Source: an uncultured Clostridia bacterium
Lineage (GTDB): Bacteria > Bacillota > Clostridia > TANB77 > CAG-508
Assembly: GCA_947595555.1 (NCBI GenBank)
Contig: CANQES010000001.1
Coordinates: forward strand, 1 to 64,000
Reading direction: 5' to 3'
Length of the DNA stretch: 64,000 bases
Shown: one piece after another, positions 44,176-51,516 of the stretch
How the letters are laid out: every line of letters begins with the position of its first letter
Position numbering within the stretch: the first letter of the stretch is position 1
Notes under the pieces: generated by a model
The model's input: only the letters and a program-made list of their open reading frames with translations
Told to the model about the DNA's origin: nothing
The model's database searches: none
Program-made: the position numbers and the translations under genes

Positions 44176-44490
44176 TTATTCATTAATTAAAATTGTATTA
44201 AATGAAGATACTAAATAAACTTTATCATCTTCTGTAATTATTTGAATTTGTTCTCCCTCATAATCTGTCCATGTTTTTACATTAAGTTCTAATTTTTCAT
44301 TATTCATATACACTATAGCTTTTTTATATGTATAACTTAAATCTACTGCCGTTTTATTTCCTACTGTTCTTGCAAATATAAATTTATATATTCCAAATCC
44401 AAACATTACTACCGTTATTAAAATAATAATTATATTAAATATTAATTCTCCATCAATATATCCTTTTTCGCTTTTAATTTTTTTTAACAT
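44176..44490 (-). CDS. Membrane-anchored hypothetical protein
   Basis: 104 residues; hydrophobic helix ELIFNIIIILITVVMFGFGI near residue 20, then an exported-looking domain. Unknown role in the early operon. Confidence 0.55.
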   Translation of the reverse strand: MLKKIKSEKGYIDGELIFNIIIILITVVMFGFGIYKFIFARTVGNKTAVDLSYTYKKAIVYMNNEKLELNVKTWTDYEGEQIQIITEDDKVYLVSSFNTILINE

Positions 44491-44492
44491 TT

Positions 44493-44879
44493 TTATTCCT
44501 CCTTTAAAGAACTTTTTCCTATAATTTTTATAAATTCTTCTCTTGTATGAGTTTTCTCAAATTCTTTTTGAGTTTCTAGCTTTAATTGTTTAAGTATTTC
44601 TTCGTTTGAATGACATTCTCTGCATAACATTTTTACAAATCCATTTAATATACTTCTTTCTCTGTTACTACCTCCAAATACCTCATGAGGATCTAAATGC
44701 TTAAACTTTCTATGACAATACTCACATTCTCCATATTTAACAATTTTTTTGTCTCTTTGTCTTTCTAGTTTTGCTAACTTACTACTTTTCTTTTTAATCT
44801 CTTTGACTTTTCTTTGTTTCTCTTTGACTTTTGGTTTTGGGCAAGGATAAAAGCTATTACTTAAATCTTTTATTATCAT
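44493..44879 (-). CDS. HNH-like nuclease, Cys-rich
   Basis: 128 residues. Basic N-terminus; CEYCHRKFKHLDPHEVFGGS and MLCRECHSNEE suggest a zinc-bound HNH domain, as in NinG/Rap-like phage recombination proteins. Start overlaps the ninB-like stop (ATGA). Confidence 0.75.
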   Translation of the reverse strand: MIIKDLSNSFYPCPKPKVKEKQRKVKEIKKKSSKLAKLERQRDKKIVKYGECEYCHRKFKHLDPHEVFGGSNRERSILNGFVKMLCRECHSNEEILKQLKLETQKEFEKTHTREEFIKIIGKSSLKEE

Positions 44880-45418
44880 CTTTTATCCCAACTTTCTAAC
44901 AAACTATTTATCTCTTCTGGTGTTTTTGTTTCTATCCCATACATTTGGCAGTCTTGTACTACTCCATCTATAAGCCTACTCATTTGTTTTGTATTAAATG
45001 AACTTGACCCATAATAAGCATTTATTATTTTAAATTCTGTATTTCCTATTATTTCTGTATCAAATATTTCACAAAACCAAGCTATTCCTTGAGATGTCCA
45101 CATTTTTTCAAATGTATTAACATTGTCTTTTTCTATTCTAAATCTTCTAAAAATACCTAATTCCTTTACTCTACGTTTATATTCTTCCTTAGTATCTATT
45201 TCTGCTAATTCGCATAATTCTTGTAGTAACTTCCAAAAATAATTATTTGCATCTAAACTTCTTTTTTTTCTATACTTCTTTAAGTCAATATTTAGCTTAT
45301 TTTCGTTTTTTAACTGTTCTACTATCTCTATTTCCTTTGTATCTAAAAGTAAGCTTATTTTTGGTTTTCGTGTCTCATAATCTATATTTATATCTTTTAT
45401 AATTCCTGTTGTTTGCAT
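44876..45418 (-). CDS. NinB-like recombination protein
   Basis: 180 residues. KKRSLDANNYFWKLLQELCE is the NinB signature; NinB binds single-stranded DNA and acts with recombination proteins. Lies between HNH and the Cas4/RecB-like nuclease, forming a recombination module. Confidence 0.85.
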   Translation of the reverse strand: MQTTGIIKDINIDYETRKPKISLLLDTKEIEIVEQLKNENKLNIDLKKYRKKRSLDANNYFWKLLQELCELAEIDTKEEYKRRVKELGIFRRFRIEKDNVNTFEKMWTSQGIAWFCEIFDTEIIGNTEFKIINAYYGSSSFNTKQMSRLIDGVVQDCQMYGIETKTPEEINSLLESWDKR

Positions 45419-45420
45419 AT

Positions 45421-46338
45421 TTACAACCTCTTTACATTTATTCTTGTTTCATCTCTTGCCGGAACTAAATATTCTTTTTTGTGTATAATCTTTTTTTCAA
45501 AAATATATTTATTGCTTAATACTTTTTGTCTATTGCCAATAGCCTTTTTAATTTGATTGTTTACTTCTGTATATTCTTGATAATATTTTGATAATTCTTG
45601 CTTTTTGTCTACTAATTCATCAAGTTCCCCTGAAACATCTACATCTGTTTCTACTCTTTTTATATTAGCAGTACATACATGAGCTAAATCGCAATATTCA
45701 CATACACTTATATCTTCACAACTTTCTGGTAACCTTTCTTCTTCTAAACATTTATATATTCTTTCTGCTTTTTGTAGTAGTTGTTCTGCAAAGTCATAAT
45801 CAAATTTTACCTCTATTAATTTTATTTCACCCGTTAATTTATTACACAAAGCAAAATATCCTTTCTCTTTACCAAATTGGAACATATAAATATATAATTG
45901 AGCAGGATATGCTCTGACATAATATTTTTTACTATTTAAAAAGTCTTCTACTGAATTTAATTTTTCCCATTCTTGTGGACTCAATCCTTTTACTTCTACA
46001 GGATAAAATTGTCCATCTTCTAGTTTTATTCTTAAATCTTCCCTTCCAGTCACAAGAGGTTTTTCAACCTTCCATGCTCTTACTGTTGGAGTTATAACTT
46101 CAAATCCTGAATCTTTTAAAGTTTGTATTACATATTCTTCTATCTTATTTCCTAAATCAAAAATACATTGAGTTGTCTCATTATAAAGTTTTTTATCCTC
46201 CCAATTTTTTATAGATAAATATAAATATCTTTCACAAGGATGTCCTATATTTGAAGCTCTTAAATTATTGCAAGGATATAATTTAATTTTACTTTGTTTG
46301 TTCTCCTTTATTTTGTTGTTCATTTCCTGTATTTCCAT
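45421..46338 (-). CDS. PD-(D/E)XK nuclease (Cas4/RecB-like)
   Basis: 305 residues; AAAGGAG before ATG. Nuclease core TGREDLRIKLEDGQFYPVEV (Asp and ExK) and Cys cluster CEDISVCEYCDLAHVC for a possible Fe-S centre. Likely 5'-3' exonuclease that supplies single strands to the annealing protein encoded just upstream. Confidence 0.85.
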   Translation of the reverse strand: MEIQEMNNKIKENKQSKIKLYPCNNLRASNIGHPCERYLYLSIKNWEDKKLYNETTQCIFDLGNKIEEYVIQTLKDSGFEVITPTVRAWKVEKPLVTGREDLRIKLEDGQFYPVEVKGLSPQEWEKLNSVEDFLNSKKYYVRAYPAQLYIYMFQFGKEKGYFALCNKLTGEIKLIEVKFDYDFAEQLLQKAERIYKCLEEERLPESCEDISVCEYCDLAHVCTANIKRVETDVDVSGELDELVDKKQELSKYYQEYTEVNNQIKKAIGNRQKVLSNKYIFEKKIIHKKEYLVPARDETRINVKRL

Positions 46339-47075
46339 CTAACTCTCCTTTCTTAGCAAGAGCTTGACATTTTCTACATAATTCCTTTTTGTAATTTGCT
46401 CTACTATAACTTGCTTCTTGTGATGTTATATTTTCACCACAATGTTCACATTTAAAATTACCTGTTACTGTAGTTGATGCATTTTTACTATTTCCTTTAA
46501 ATCCATACCCTCTCATTTTGTTGCAATCTAATCCAGCATTTGCCATATCTTCTACTGTTAAATTTCTTAACCCGTGGCAATATTCTTTTTATTCCATTGT
46601 TAATGCAATTTGTATAAGCTGATATCTTTACATCTCTTTTATCGATATCTTGTGGTTTCTTAGCTATTTTCCCTTTTTCTTTATCTTCTTTTCCTGTAAA
46701 AAACTCATCTTTACTACTTCTGCTTCCTGTTGCCTCTATGCTTACTCCTCCCATAGTAAATTTGCCTTTATATGTATATGTAAAATGTCCGTCTGTTTCT
46801 GTTTCTAAAATAGGCTCACTTATACTCCAACCTATTCCAAATAATCTTGCTACCTTGGTTGCTCCACTTTCTTGCAAATATGGAACTCCTCCAATTAAAA
46901 CCCAGTCATTCTCATTTGTTATTTTTAATGATGCACTCATTATTCTTTTAATTGCCTCTATTCTTCTTTCTGCCTGTTCTGCCATTGCTAATAAATTATC
47001 ATTACTAAGCATACTTATTTCTGTATCCAATTCATTTGTATTTACTTCTACTAATTCTTGATTACTCAATTCCAT
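46289..47075 (-). CDS. Candidate ssDNA-annealing recombination protein with CGG +1 shift
   Basis: About 261 residues; ATG 47073-47075 behind GGAGGGAGG. MSASLKITNENDWVLIGGVP... KISAYTNCINNGIKRILP, then CGG (46572-46574). Straight reading gives a short basic tail; skipping C gives GLRNLTVEDMANAGLDCNKM, as expected (the usual pattern is LLGIRNLTWED), and a C-terminal zinc finger CEHCGENITSQEA...LCRKCQ. Partner of the nuclease by context; the annealing role is inferred. Confidence 0.75.
46572..46574 (-). other. In-frame CGG +1 shift site 8
   Basis: TTG-CCA-CGG-GTT becomes TTG-CCA-GGG-TTA-AGA; restores a conserved Gly. Confidence 0.82.
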
Positions 47076-47166
47076 TTTCCTCCCTCCATTTATCATCGTA
47101 ATAACATTCTTCTGCAATTAATTCGAAGATGTTTCCTTCTTCGTCATTTTCTATGTAATCTTCCAT
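47062..47166 (-). CDS. Small acidic protein, 34 residues
   Basis: MEDYIENDEEGNIFELIAEE... with AAGGAGAA upstream; overlaps the start of the annealing gene. Size and charge are all that can be said. Confidence 0.45.
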   Translation of the reverse strand: MEDYIENDEEGNIFELIAEECYYDDKWREENGIE

Positions 47167-47254
47167 AAAAAAACGTTCTCCTTCTTGACTTCTACTTCAA
47201 CTTTGTGTATAATTAAAATAGAAATCATGTATTTATATATGTTTTTTGTTTGAA

Positions 47255-47542
47255 CTAGTATGTTTGTCCGACGTCTAGTTCTTTTTTATATAAAATAGTT
47301 TTTATTTTATTTTTTAGATTCTTTGTACTGTTATAATCTTGTTCTTTCATTAAATTATCTATTGCTAATATTTTTCTATGATTACGATAATTTTCAATAT
47401 GTTCGTCTTCTATCTCATTTCTTAAATCTTGAATACTTTCTTCTTGTCTTCTAATTTTCATTTTCAAGTCTTCTATTTCTCTCTCTTTTGCTTTTAAAAT
47501 TTTGTTATGCATTGTTCTTGTAATAAAAAACATATTCCTCAT
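47255..47542 (-). CDS. Hypothetical coiled-coil protein
   Basis: 95 residues; KAKEREIEDLKMKIRRQEES forms a long coiled coil. Early operon member. Confidence 0.5.
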   Translation of the reverse strand: MRNMFFITRTMHNKILKAKEREIEDLKMKIRRQEESIQDLRNEIEDEHIENYRNHRKILAIDNLMKEQDYNSTKNLKNKIKTILYKKELDVGQTY

Positions 47543-47550
47543 TTCCTTTC

Positions 47551-47736
47551 CTATTTACAATCTTTACAATAATAATGTCCTTGTATGTTATATAATGTTG
47601 TGTTTTTACCACATTTTTCACAAAGTATTTTTCTACTCATCATTGCAGCTCTTTTTGCTTCTTTTAATTGATGGGATTTACTATTCTTTTTTGGCTGTCT
47701 ATTCAATACCTTGGCTACTGCACTCATATGTCCCAT
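47551..47736 (-). CDS. Small zinc-finger protein
   Basis: 61 residues; basic N-terminus and CEKCGKNTTLYNIQGHYYCK followed by DC: CX2C...CX2C. Confidence 0.6.
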   Translation of the reverse strand: MGHMSAVAKVLNRQPKKNSKSHQLKEAKRAAMMSRKILCEKCGKNTTLYNIQGHYYCKDCK

Positions 47737-47869
47737 TTTTATTTCCTCCTTTCAAACTTCTTAATCTATAATTCATTTTAAATAATGTTAATAACATCTG
47801 TTCATGTACTTTTTTCCATTCTGCAATATCAATGCATTCATTTAATAACTCTTGATAATGTTTAATCAT
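47699..47869 (-). CDS. Small hypothetical protein, 56 residues
   Basis: MIKHYQELLNECIDIAEWKK..., helical; contains the GGAGG site of the next gene in its coding sequence. Confidence 0.5.
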   Translation of the reverse strand: MIKHYQELLNECIDIAEWKKVHEQMLLTLFKMNYRLRSLKGGNKNGTYECSSQGIE

Positions 47870-47888
47870 TTGTTTTTCCTCCTATATT

Positions 47889-47999
47889 TTATTTGTAAAC
47901 TGTTATGTGCATAAATCCATATACTAACATGCTTGTCCACATTGCATAAACACTCATGTATAACATTGTTTTTAAAAATATTTTTTTAAGCTTTCTCAT
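47889..47999 (-). CDS. Small membrane peptide, 36 residues
   Basis: MRKLKKIFLKTMLYMSVYAM..., one hydrophobic helix after a basic start. GGAGGG lies upstream. Confidence 0.5.
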   Translation of the reverse strand: MRKLKKIFLKTMLYMSVYAMWTSMLVYGFMHITVYK

Positions 48000-48014
48000 T
48001 TGTTTCCCTCCTTC

Positions 48015-48137
48015 TTATTTTTCTTTTACCTTTGCTATTATTTCTATATTATTTTTTTCTGCTACTATATCTGCTAATGTTTGAAAAAATATTTGTGCGT
48101 GTTCCAGCGTAAATTTTGTCTTATCTTTATTTTCCAA
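48015..48137 (-). CDS. Small hypothetical protein, 40 residues (TTG start)
   Basis: TTG at 48135-48137 behind GAGAGGTGG. Starts ENKDKTKFTLEHAQIFFQTL after the initiator; helical. Confidence 0.45.
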   Translation of the reverse strand: MENKDKTKFTLEHAQIFFQTLADIVAEKNNIEIIAKVKEK

Positions 48138-48231
48138 GTTCACCACCTCTCTTAAAAATATTCATATAACTTGTACTTCTTTCTAATTTATTTTGTGTGG
48201 TATGTCGTATTTTTGTTTATTACTTGCAATT

Positions 48232-48456
48232 CTATGCACCTCCTTGTATTTGAAGAGTAATACATTCCTTTGTTTGTATTACTTTTGAGCTAGTAGGCTT
48301 GCTGTTTACTGGCTCTATTCTTTTTATTGTAGTAACTTTATCTTTTTCATAGATAATTGTATCTATTATTTTTCCACCGTTATCAATGATTTTGCTTATT
48401 TCCTCTTTGTCTTTTTTCATTATTTTATATGCCTCTTTTTGAGTTATCAGTTCCAT
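48232..48456 (-). CDS. Hypothetical protein, 74 residues
   Basis: MELITQKEAYKIMKKDKEEI..., second gene after the Cro-like regulator in the early operon. Unknown. Confidence 0.5.
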   Translation of the reverse strand: MELITQKEAYKIMKKDKEEISKIIDNGGKIIDTIIYEKDKVTTIKRIEPVNSKPTSSKVIQTKECITLQIQGGA

Positions 48457-48494
48457 ATTCCCTCCTTATTCATTAGATTTTTATCACTTTTAAT

Positions 48495-48722
48495 TTATTT
48501 TTTATCATTTGTAGAACTTATTGTACGTTGTGTTGCTAAAAAAATTTGTACAATAGGTACTCCAAGAATTTCAGCAAATACTGATTTAGCTTTATCACTA
48601 GGACTTCTCTCTCCTCTTTCTATCATTGAGATATAATCCTTTGAATATCCGGATTTCCTTGCCAGCTGTTCTTGTGTTAATTTACTTTTTATCCTTAATT
48701 CCTTAAAAGATAATTTTTTCAT
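48495..48722 (-). CDS. Cro-like XRE-family regulator
   Basis: 75 residues, an HTH_3 domain: KLTQEQLARKSGYSKDYISM then ERGERSPSDKAKSVFAEILG. First gene of the early operon, divergent from the CI-like repressor, the position of Cro. Confidence 0.85.
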   Translation of the reverse strand: MKKLSFKELRIKSKLTQEQLARKSGYSKDYISMIERGERSPSDKAKSVFAEILGVPIVQIFLATQRTISSTNDKK

Positions 48723-48738
48723 TTTTCTATCTCCTTTC

Positions 48739-48898
48739 GTACTTTTTGTTCGTTTGTAATTGAATTATATAGTACAATATGTTCTTTGTCAATACTTTTT
48801 TGAAATTTTTTCTTAAAAATTTTTAAAACTATTGAAACTCTAAGAAAGAAATTTGTACAAATTGTTCTGTTTTTCTTTACAAAACGTACTATTTGTTA
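48739..48898. promoter_or_regulatory. Four candidate repressor operators
   Basis: GTAC-N5-GTTC-like dyads (GWAC...GTWC): 48739-48751 GTACTTTTTGTTC, 48772-48784 GTACAATATGTTC, 48855-48867 GTACAAATTGTTC, 48886-48898 GTACTATTTGTTA. The second lies in the spacer of the early promoter and the fourth in that of the repressor promoter. Confidence 0.7.
48764..48792 (-). promoter_or_regulatory. Early (cro) promoter
   Basis: On the minus strand TTGACA (48792-48787), 17 bp, TATAAT (48769-48764). Confidence 0.85.
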
Positions 48899-48904
48899 TA
48901 TAAT
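48876..48904 (+). promoter_or_regulatory. Repressor (cI) promoter
   Basis: TTTACA (48876-48881), 17 bp, TATAAT (48899-48904). Confidence 0.85.
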
Positions 48905-48935
48905 GTTTTTATCAAATTAAAAAGGAATGATTTAT

Positions 48936-49283
48936 TTGAATAGATTAAGAGAATTAAGATTAGAAAAAGGATTATTACAATCTGACATATCAAAAATTAT
49001 AAATAAAGGAGAAAGAACGGTAGGATTTTACGAAACTGGAGAAAGAGATATGGGAACAGAAACCTTATCAATTTTATCTAATTTTTTTAATGTTTCTATA
49101 GATTACTTGTTAGGAAAATCAGATATAAGAAACCCTGAAAAAATTGATCATGATAAAATAAATATTGGTTTAAGTAAAAAAGATTATAACCCACCTACCC
49201 CAGAGCAGCAAGAAAAAATCGAAGAATTTGCAAAATTTGTACTAAAAGATAATTTAAAAGATAAGGAAGATAAAAATAAATGA
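48936..49283 (+). CDS. CI-like XRE-family repressor
   Basis: About 115 residues. AAGGA at 48922-48926 fits the TTG at 48936 better than the ATG at 48927. HTH: RELRLEKGLLQSDISKIINK then GERTVGFYETGERDMGTETL; short C-terminal region. Maintains lysogeny by binding the GTAC-N5-GTTC sites. Stop overlaps the ImmA ATG. Confidence 0.85.
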   Translation: MNRLRELRLEKGLLQSDISKIINKGERTVGFYETGERDMGTETLSILSNFFNVSIDYLLGKSDIRNPEKIDHDKINIGLSKKDYNPPTPEQQEKIEEFAKFVLKDNLKDKEDKNK

Positions 49284-49703
49284 ATTTAGAAAATTTATAT
49301 GATTTAGCTGAAAAAGAAAATGTTAAAATATATGATTTTTATTTTGATGAAGATATAAATGGAATGTTTTTAAACTATGATAAGTTAAATGCAATTGCTT
49401 TAAACTATAAAAATATTAGAAATAGCCAAGAAGAAAAATGTGTATTATCTGAAGAACTAGGTCACTATTATATGGATGCAACCTATAATTATACTAATAT
49501 TGATAAAATTATCTTTGACAAACAAGAATATCGTGCTAGAAAATGGAGTTATTATGCGCTTATTCCTTTTGAAAAATTAAAATTAGCCATCTTAAATCGG
49601 AATTGATACTCTTTATAAATTAGCAGAATATTTTGAAGTTACAGAAGAATATATGAAAAATGCATTAAAATTTTATGAAGGAAAATATGGTCTTATTTTT
49701 TAA
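49280..49703 (+). CDS. ImmA/IrrE-type protease with CGG +1 shift
   Basis: About 140 residues. SEELGHYYMDATYNYTNIDK carries the metallopeptidase region (usual HExxH, here EELGH), then KQEYRARKWSYYALIPFEKL. Codon 107 is CGG (49598-49600) and straight reading stops two codons on. Skipping C gives AILN-GIDTLYKLAEYFEVTE then EYMKNALKFYEGKYG, the normal ImmA end. Cleaves the repressor upon DNA damage or excision in related elements. Whether EELGH retains activity is uncertain. Confidence 0.85.
49598..49600 (+). other. In-frame CGG +1 shift site 9 (immA)
   Basis: TTA-AAT-CGG-AAT-TGA becomes TTA-AAT-GGA-ATT-GAT. The only plus-strand site. Confidence 0.85.
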
Positions 49704-49743
49704 TTAAAAAATTTTAATATATATAATAAAGGGGATTTTTAAA

Positions 49744-50343
49744 ATGAAAAATGAAAACGAATTAGAAACTAAAACAATTAAAAATAATTTTTTTAAAGAC
49801 AAGAAAAACATTGCTATAATAGTACTTTTATTCTTATTGTTTTGTGTTTCTTGTGCTTATATCATGCCCACAGATGTTTCTAGATATGAAAATGAACTTA
49901 CTGAACTCAATAATCAAATAACATATTTACAAAGTCAAATTAACAATTTAAAAACAGAAAATGCTACTTTAAAAGAAGAAAAAACAAAATTAGAAAAAGA
50001 TAAAAATAATTTGGAAGAACAAAAAAATACTCTTGAAAGCGAAAAACAAGAATTAAATAAAAAAATAGATGAATTAGCTAAAGCTAAAGAAAAAGAAGAA
50101 AATTCCGCAACTTTAGCTAAAAGTTCTTCTTCTCAATTGTCAACAAGTGCTACAGTAACCAATTCTCCTTCTACAAATACGAGTTCATCAGCCAACAACA
50201 ATAATTCACAAATGGTATGGGTTGGGAATACTGGTACAAAGTATCATAAACAAAATTGTAGAACTTTAAAAGGTAACGGACACCAAATAACACTACAACA
50301 AGCACTTGCTGAAGGTAGAGAAGCTTGTAAAGTATGTTATTAA
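49744..50343 (+). CDS. Membrane-anchored coiled-coil protein with C-terminal metal-binding-like domain
   Basis: 199 residues. TM helix about 24-43 (NIAIIVLLFLLFCVSCAYIM), coiled coil about 50-125, Ser/Thr linker, then VGNTGTKYHKQNCRTLKGNG ... GREACKVCY, a small Cys/His domain often found at the end of secreted nucleases and surface proteins. Faces outside. Located in the lysogeny operon side, so expressed in the lysogen; possible superinfection exclusion or cargo. Confidence 0.7.
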   Translation: MKNENELETKTIKNNFFKDKKNIAIIVLLFLLFCVSCAYIMPTDVSRYENELTELNNQITYLQSQINNLKTENATLKEEKTKLEKDKNNLEEQKNTLESEKQELNKKIDELAKAKEKEENSATLAKSSSSQLSTSATVTNSPSTNTSSSANNNNSQMVWVGNTGTKYHKQNCRTLKGNGHQITLQQALAEGREACKVCY

Positions 50344-50448
50344 TTTTTTAAATAATAATATATTCCCCATCAACTTAATAGAAAATTTATAAATAAAATA
50401 TATCAATTATTAATATTTAAAAATATAAAAAATAAAAGGAGAATAATT

Positions 50449-50910
50449 ATGCAATGTAAAAAATGTAAAAAAGAATGTATGGAAAATGAACTGACAAATG
50501 GTATATGTGCAGATTGTTTAATTGAAAACAATAAAGGAACTGTAAATACAAATTCAAATGCAAATGCTATAGGTTGCTTGGTAGCTTTTATATTCATAGG
50601 TGCAATTTGTTTTTTTATTTGGAATGGAATTGGCAGTATTTTTAATGACACTAAAACAGACGATAATTCAGGAACTCCAAGTAATATAGAATTGATGTCT
50701 TATGCCCAAACTGTATTAGATGATAATTTAAGTAATCCAAAATATTCAAGTAATAAAAATGACTATAATTTTGTAAAAACAGGTTTAAGATATAAAATAG
50801 AAGGAAAAGTTAATAATGAAAAATTTTGGCTAATAATACAATTTACAGATGACACATATAAAGAATATGATTTAATATCTTTGCAAATTGGAAACAAAAC
50901 AATTAAATAA
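50449..50910 (+). CDS. Zinc-ribbon membrane protein, possible lysogenic cargo
   Basis: 153 residues. N-terminal CKKCKKECMENELTNGICAD then C (zinc ribbon), a TM helix about 42-62 (GCLVAFIFIGAICFFIWNGI) and an external domain with YAQTVLDDNLSNPKYSSNKN. AAGGAG before the ATG. Function unknown; same orientation as the repressor. Confidence 0.65.
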   Translation: MQCKKCKKECMENELTNGICADCLIENNKGTVNTNSNANAIGCLVAFIFIGAICFFIWNGIGSIFNDTKTDDNSGTPSNIELMSYAQTVLDDNLSNPKYSSNKNDYNFVKTGLRYKIEGKVNNEKFWLIIQFTDDTYKEYDLISLQIGNKTIK

Positions 50911-51103
50911 AAAGAAAAGTTTGTAATTTTAACAAGCCATAAAAACAAAGCTATTAATAAAAAAATATGAAACACTATAAAACTAATAAAAATGTATTAC
51001 TTATAATAAATTTGTTAAAGAATTAAAACAATTAAAAAATAGATAACATACTCCCCACCAAAGCTAAATAATTCAATATAAATCCTAGTATAAAAAATAA
51101 AAT

Positions 51104-51135
51104 TTGACATATTTTATAATATGTGTTATTATAAT
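51104..51135 (+). promoter_or_regulatory. Antitoxin RNA promoter of TA locus 2
   Basis: TTGACA (51104-51109), then TATTAT at 51127-51132 (17-bp spacer), overlapping TATAAT at 51130-51135. Confidence 0.75.
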
Positions 51136-51139
51136 TATA

Positions 51140-51215
51140 GCTAGCAAATAACCAGTCTAGTAAATGAAAAACACATAAAAAGACTAGGAAGCCTGAACAA
51201 TTTCCTAGTCTTTTT
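51140..51215 (+). ncRNA. Candidate antitoxin RNA 2, about 75 nt
   Basis: Short transcript from the promoter at 51104 to the shared terminator. Contains TAACCAG (51149-51155) and AATGAAAAACAC (51163-51174), which pair with the toxin start region in trans. Confidence 0.7.
51177..51215. terminator. Shared bidirectional terminator of TA locus 2
   Basis: AAAAAGACTAGGAA / TTCCTAGTCTTTTT, 14 bp. Its GACTAG core matches that of locus 1. Confidence 0.88.
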
Positions 51216-51221
51216 TCTATG

Positions 51222-51290
51222 CTATTTACTTAATCTCTTTATTATGTAATAAAGTATTATAAGTTTTAGCACGTCTAACCAGTTTTTCAA
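51222..51290 (-). CDS. Candidate type I toxin peptide 2, 22 residues
   Basis: TTG start at 51288-51290 with AAAGGAGGTG about 9 nt upstream. Begins (M)KNWLDVLKLIILYYII and ends KRLSK: a short hydrophobic helix with basic end. Same length as peptide 1, with seven identical positions (M1, K2, N3, L10, Y14, I16, K18). Own promoter and shared terminator, opposed by an antisense RNA. Confidence 0.72.
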   Translation of the reverse strand: MKNWLDVLKLIILYYIIKRLSK

Positions 51291-51332
51291 TGAAAAACAC
51301 CTCCTTTCTACCTTTTGGAGAAAGGCACGTTT

Positions 51333-51362
51333 ACTATAACATTATTAGTTCTATTTTGTCAA
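51333..51362 (-). promoter_or_regulatory. Toxin promoter of TA locus 2
   Basis: On the minus strand TTGACA (51362-51357), 18 bp, TATAGT (51338-51333). Confidence 0.75.
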
Positions 51363-51516
51363 ATTTGATAATCAAAAATAGATAATGTATTCTGCGACCA
51401 AACTTCATACATTACCTATTCTCTATCTACTTGTATAAGTAGTTTATAGTTGTATTATACAATATTAAACCTCTTTATACAAGTACCAAAAATTTGTTTA
51501 AGGAGGTTATTTTTGC

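Larger units (their letters stand above)
51149..51300. repeat. Direct repeats of TA locus 2
   Basis: TAACCAG at 51149-51155 and 51276-51282; AATGAAAAACAC at 51163-51174 and 51289-51300, in the same order with 7- and 6-bp spacers. The right-hand pair covers the toxin initiation region. Confidence 0.85.
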
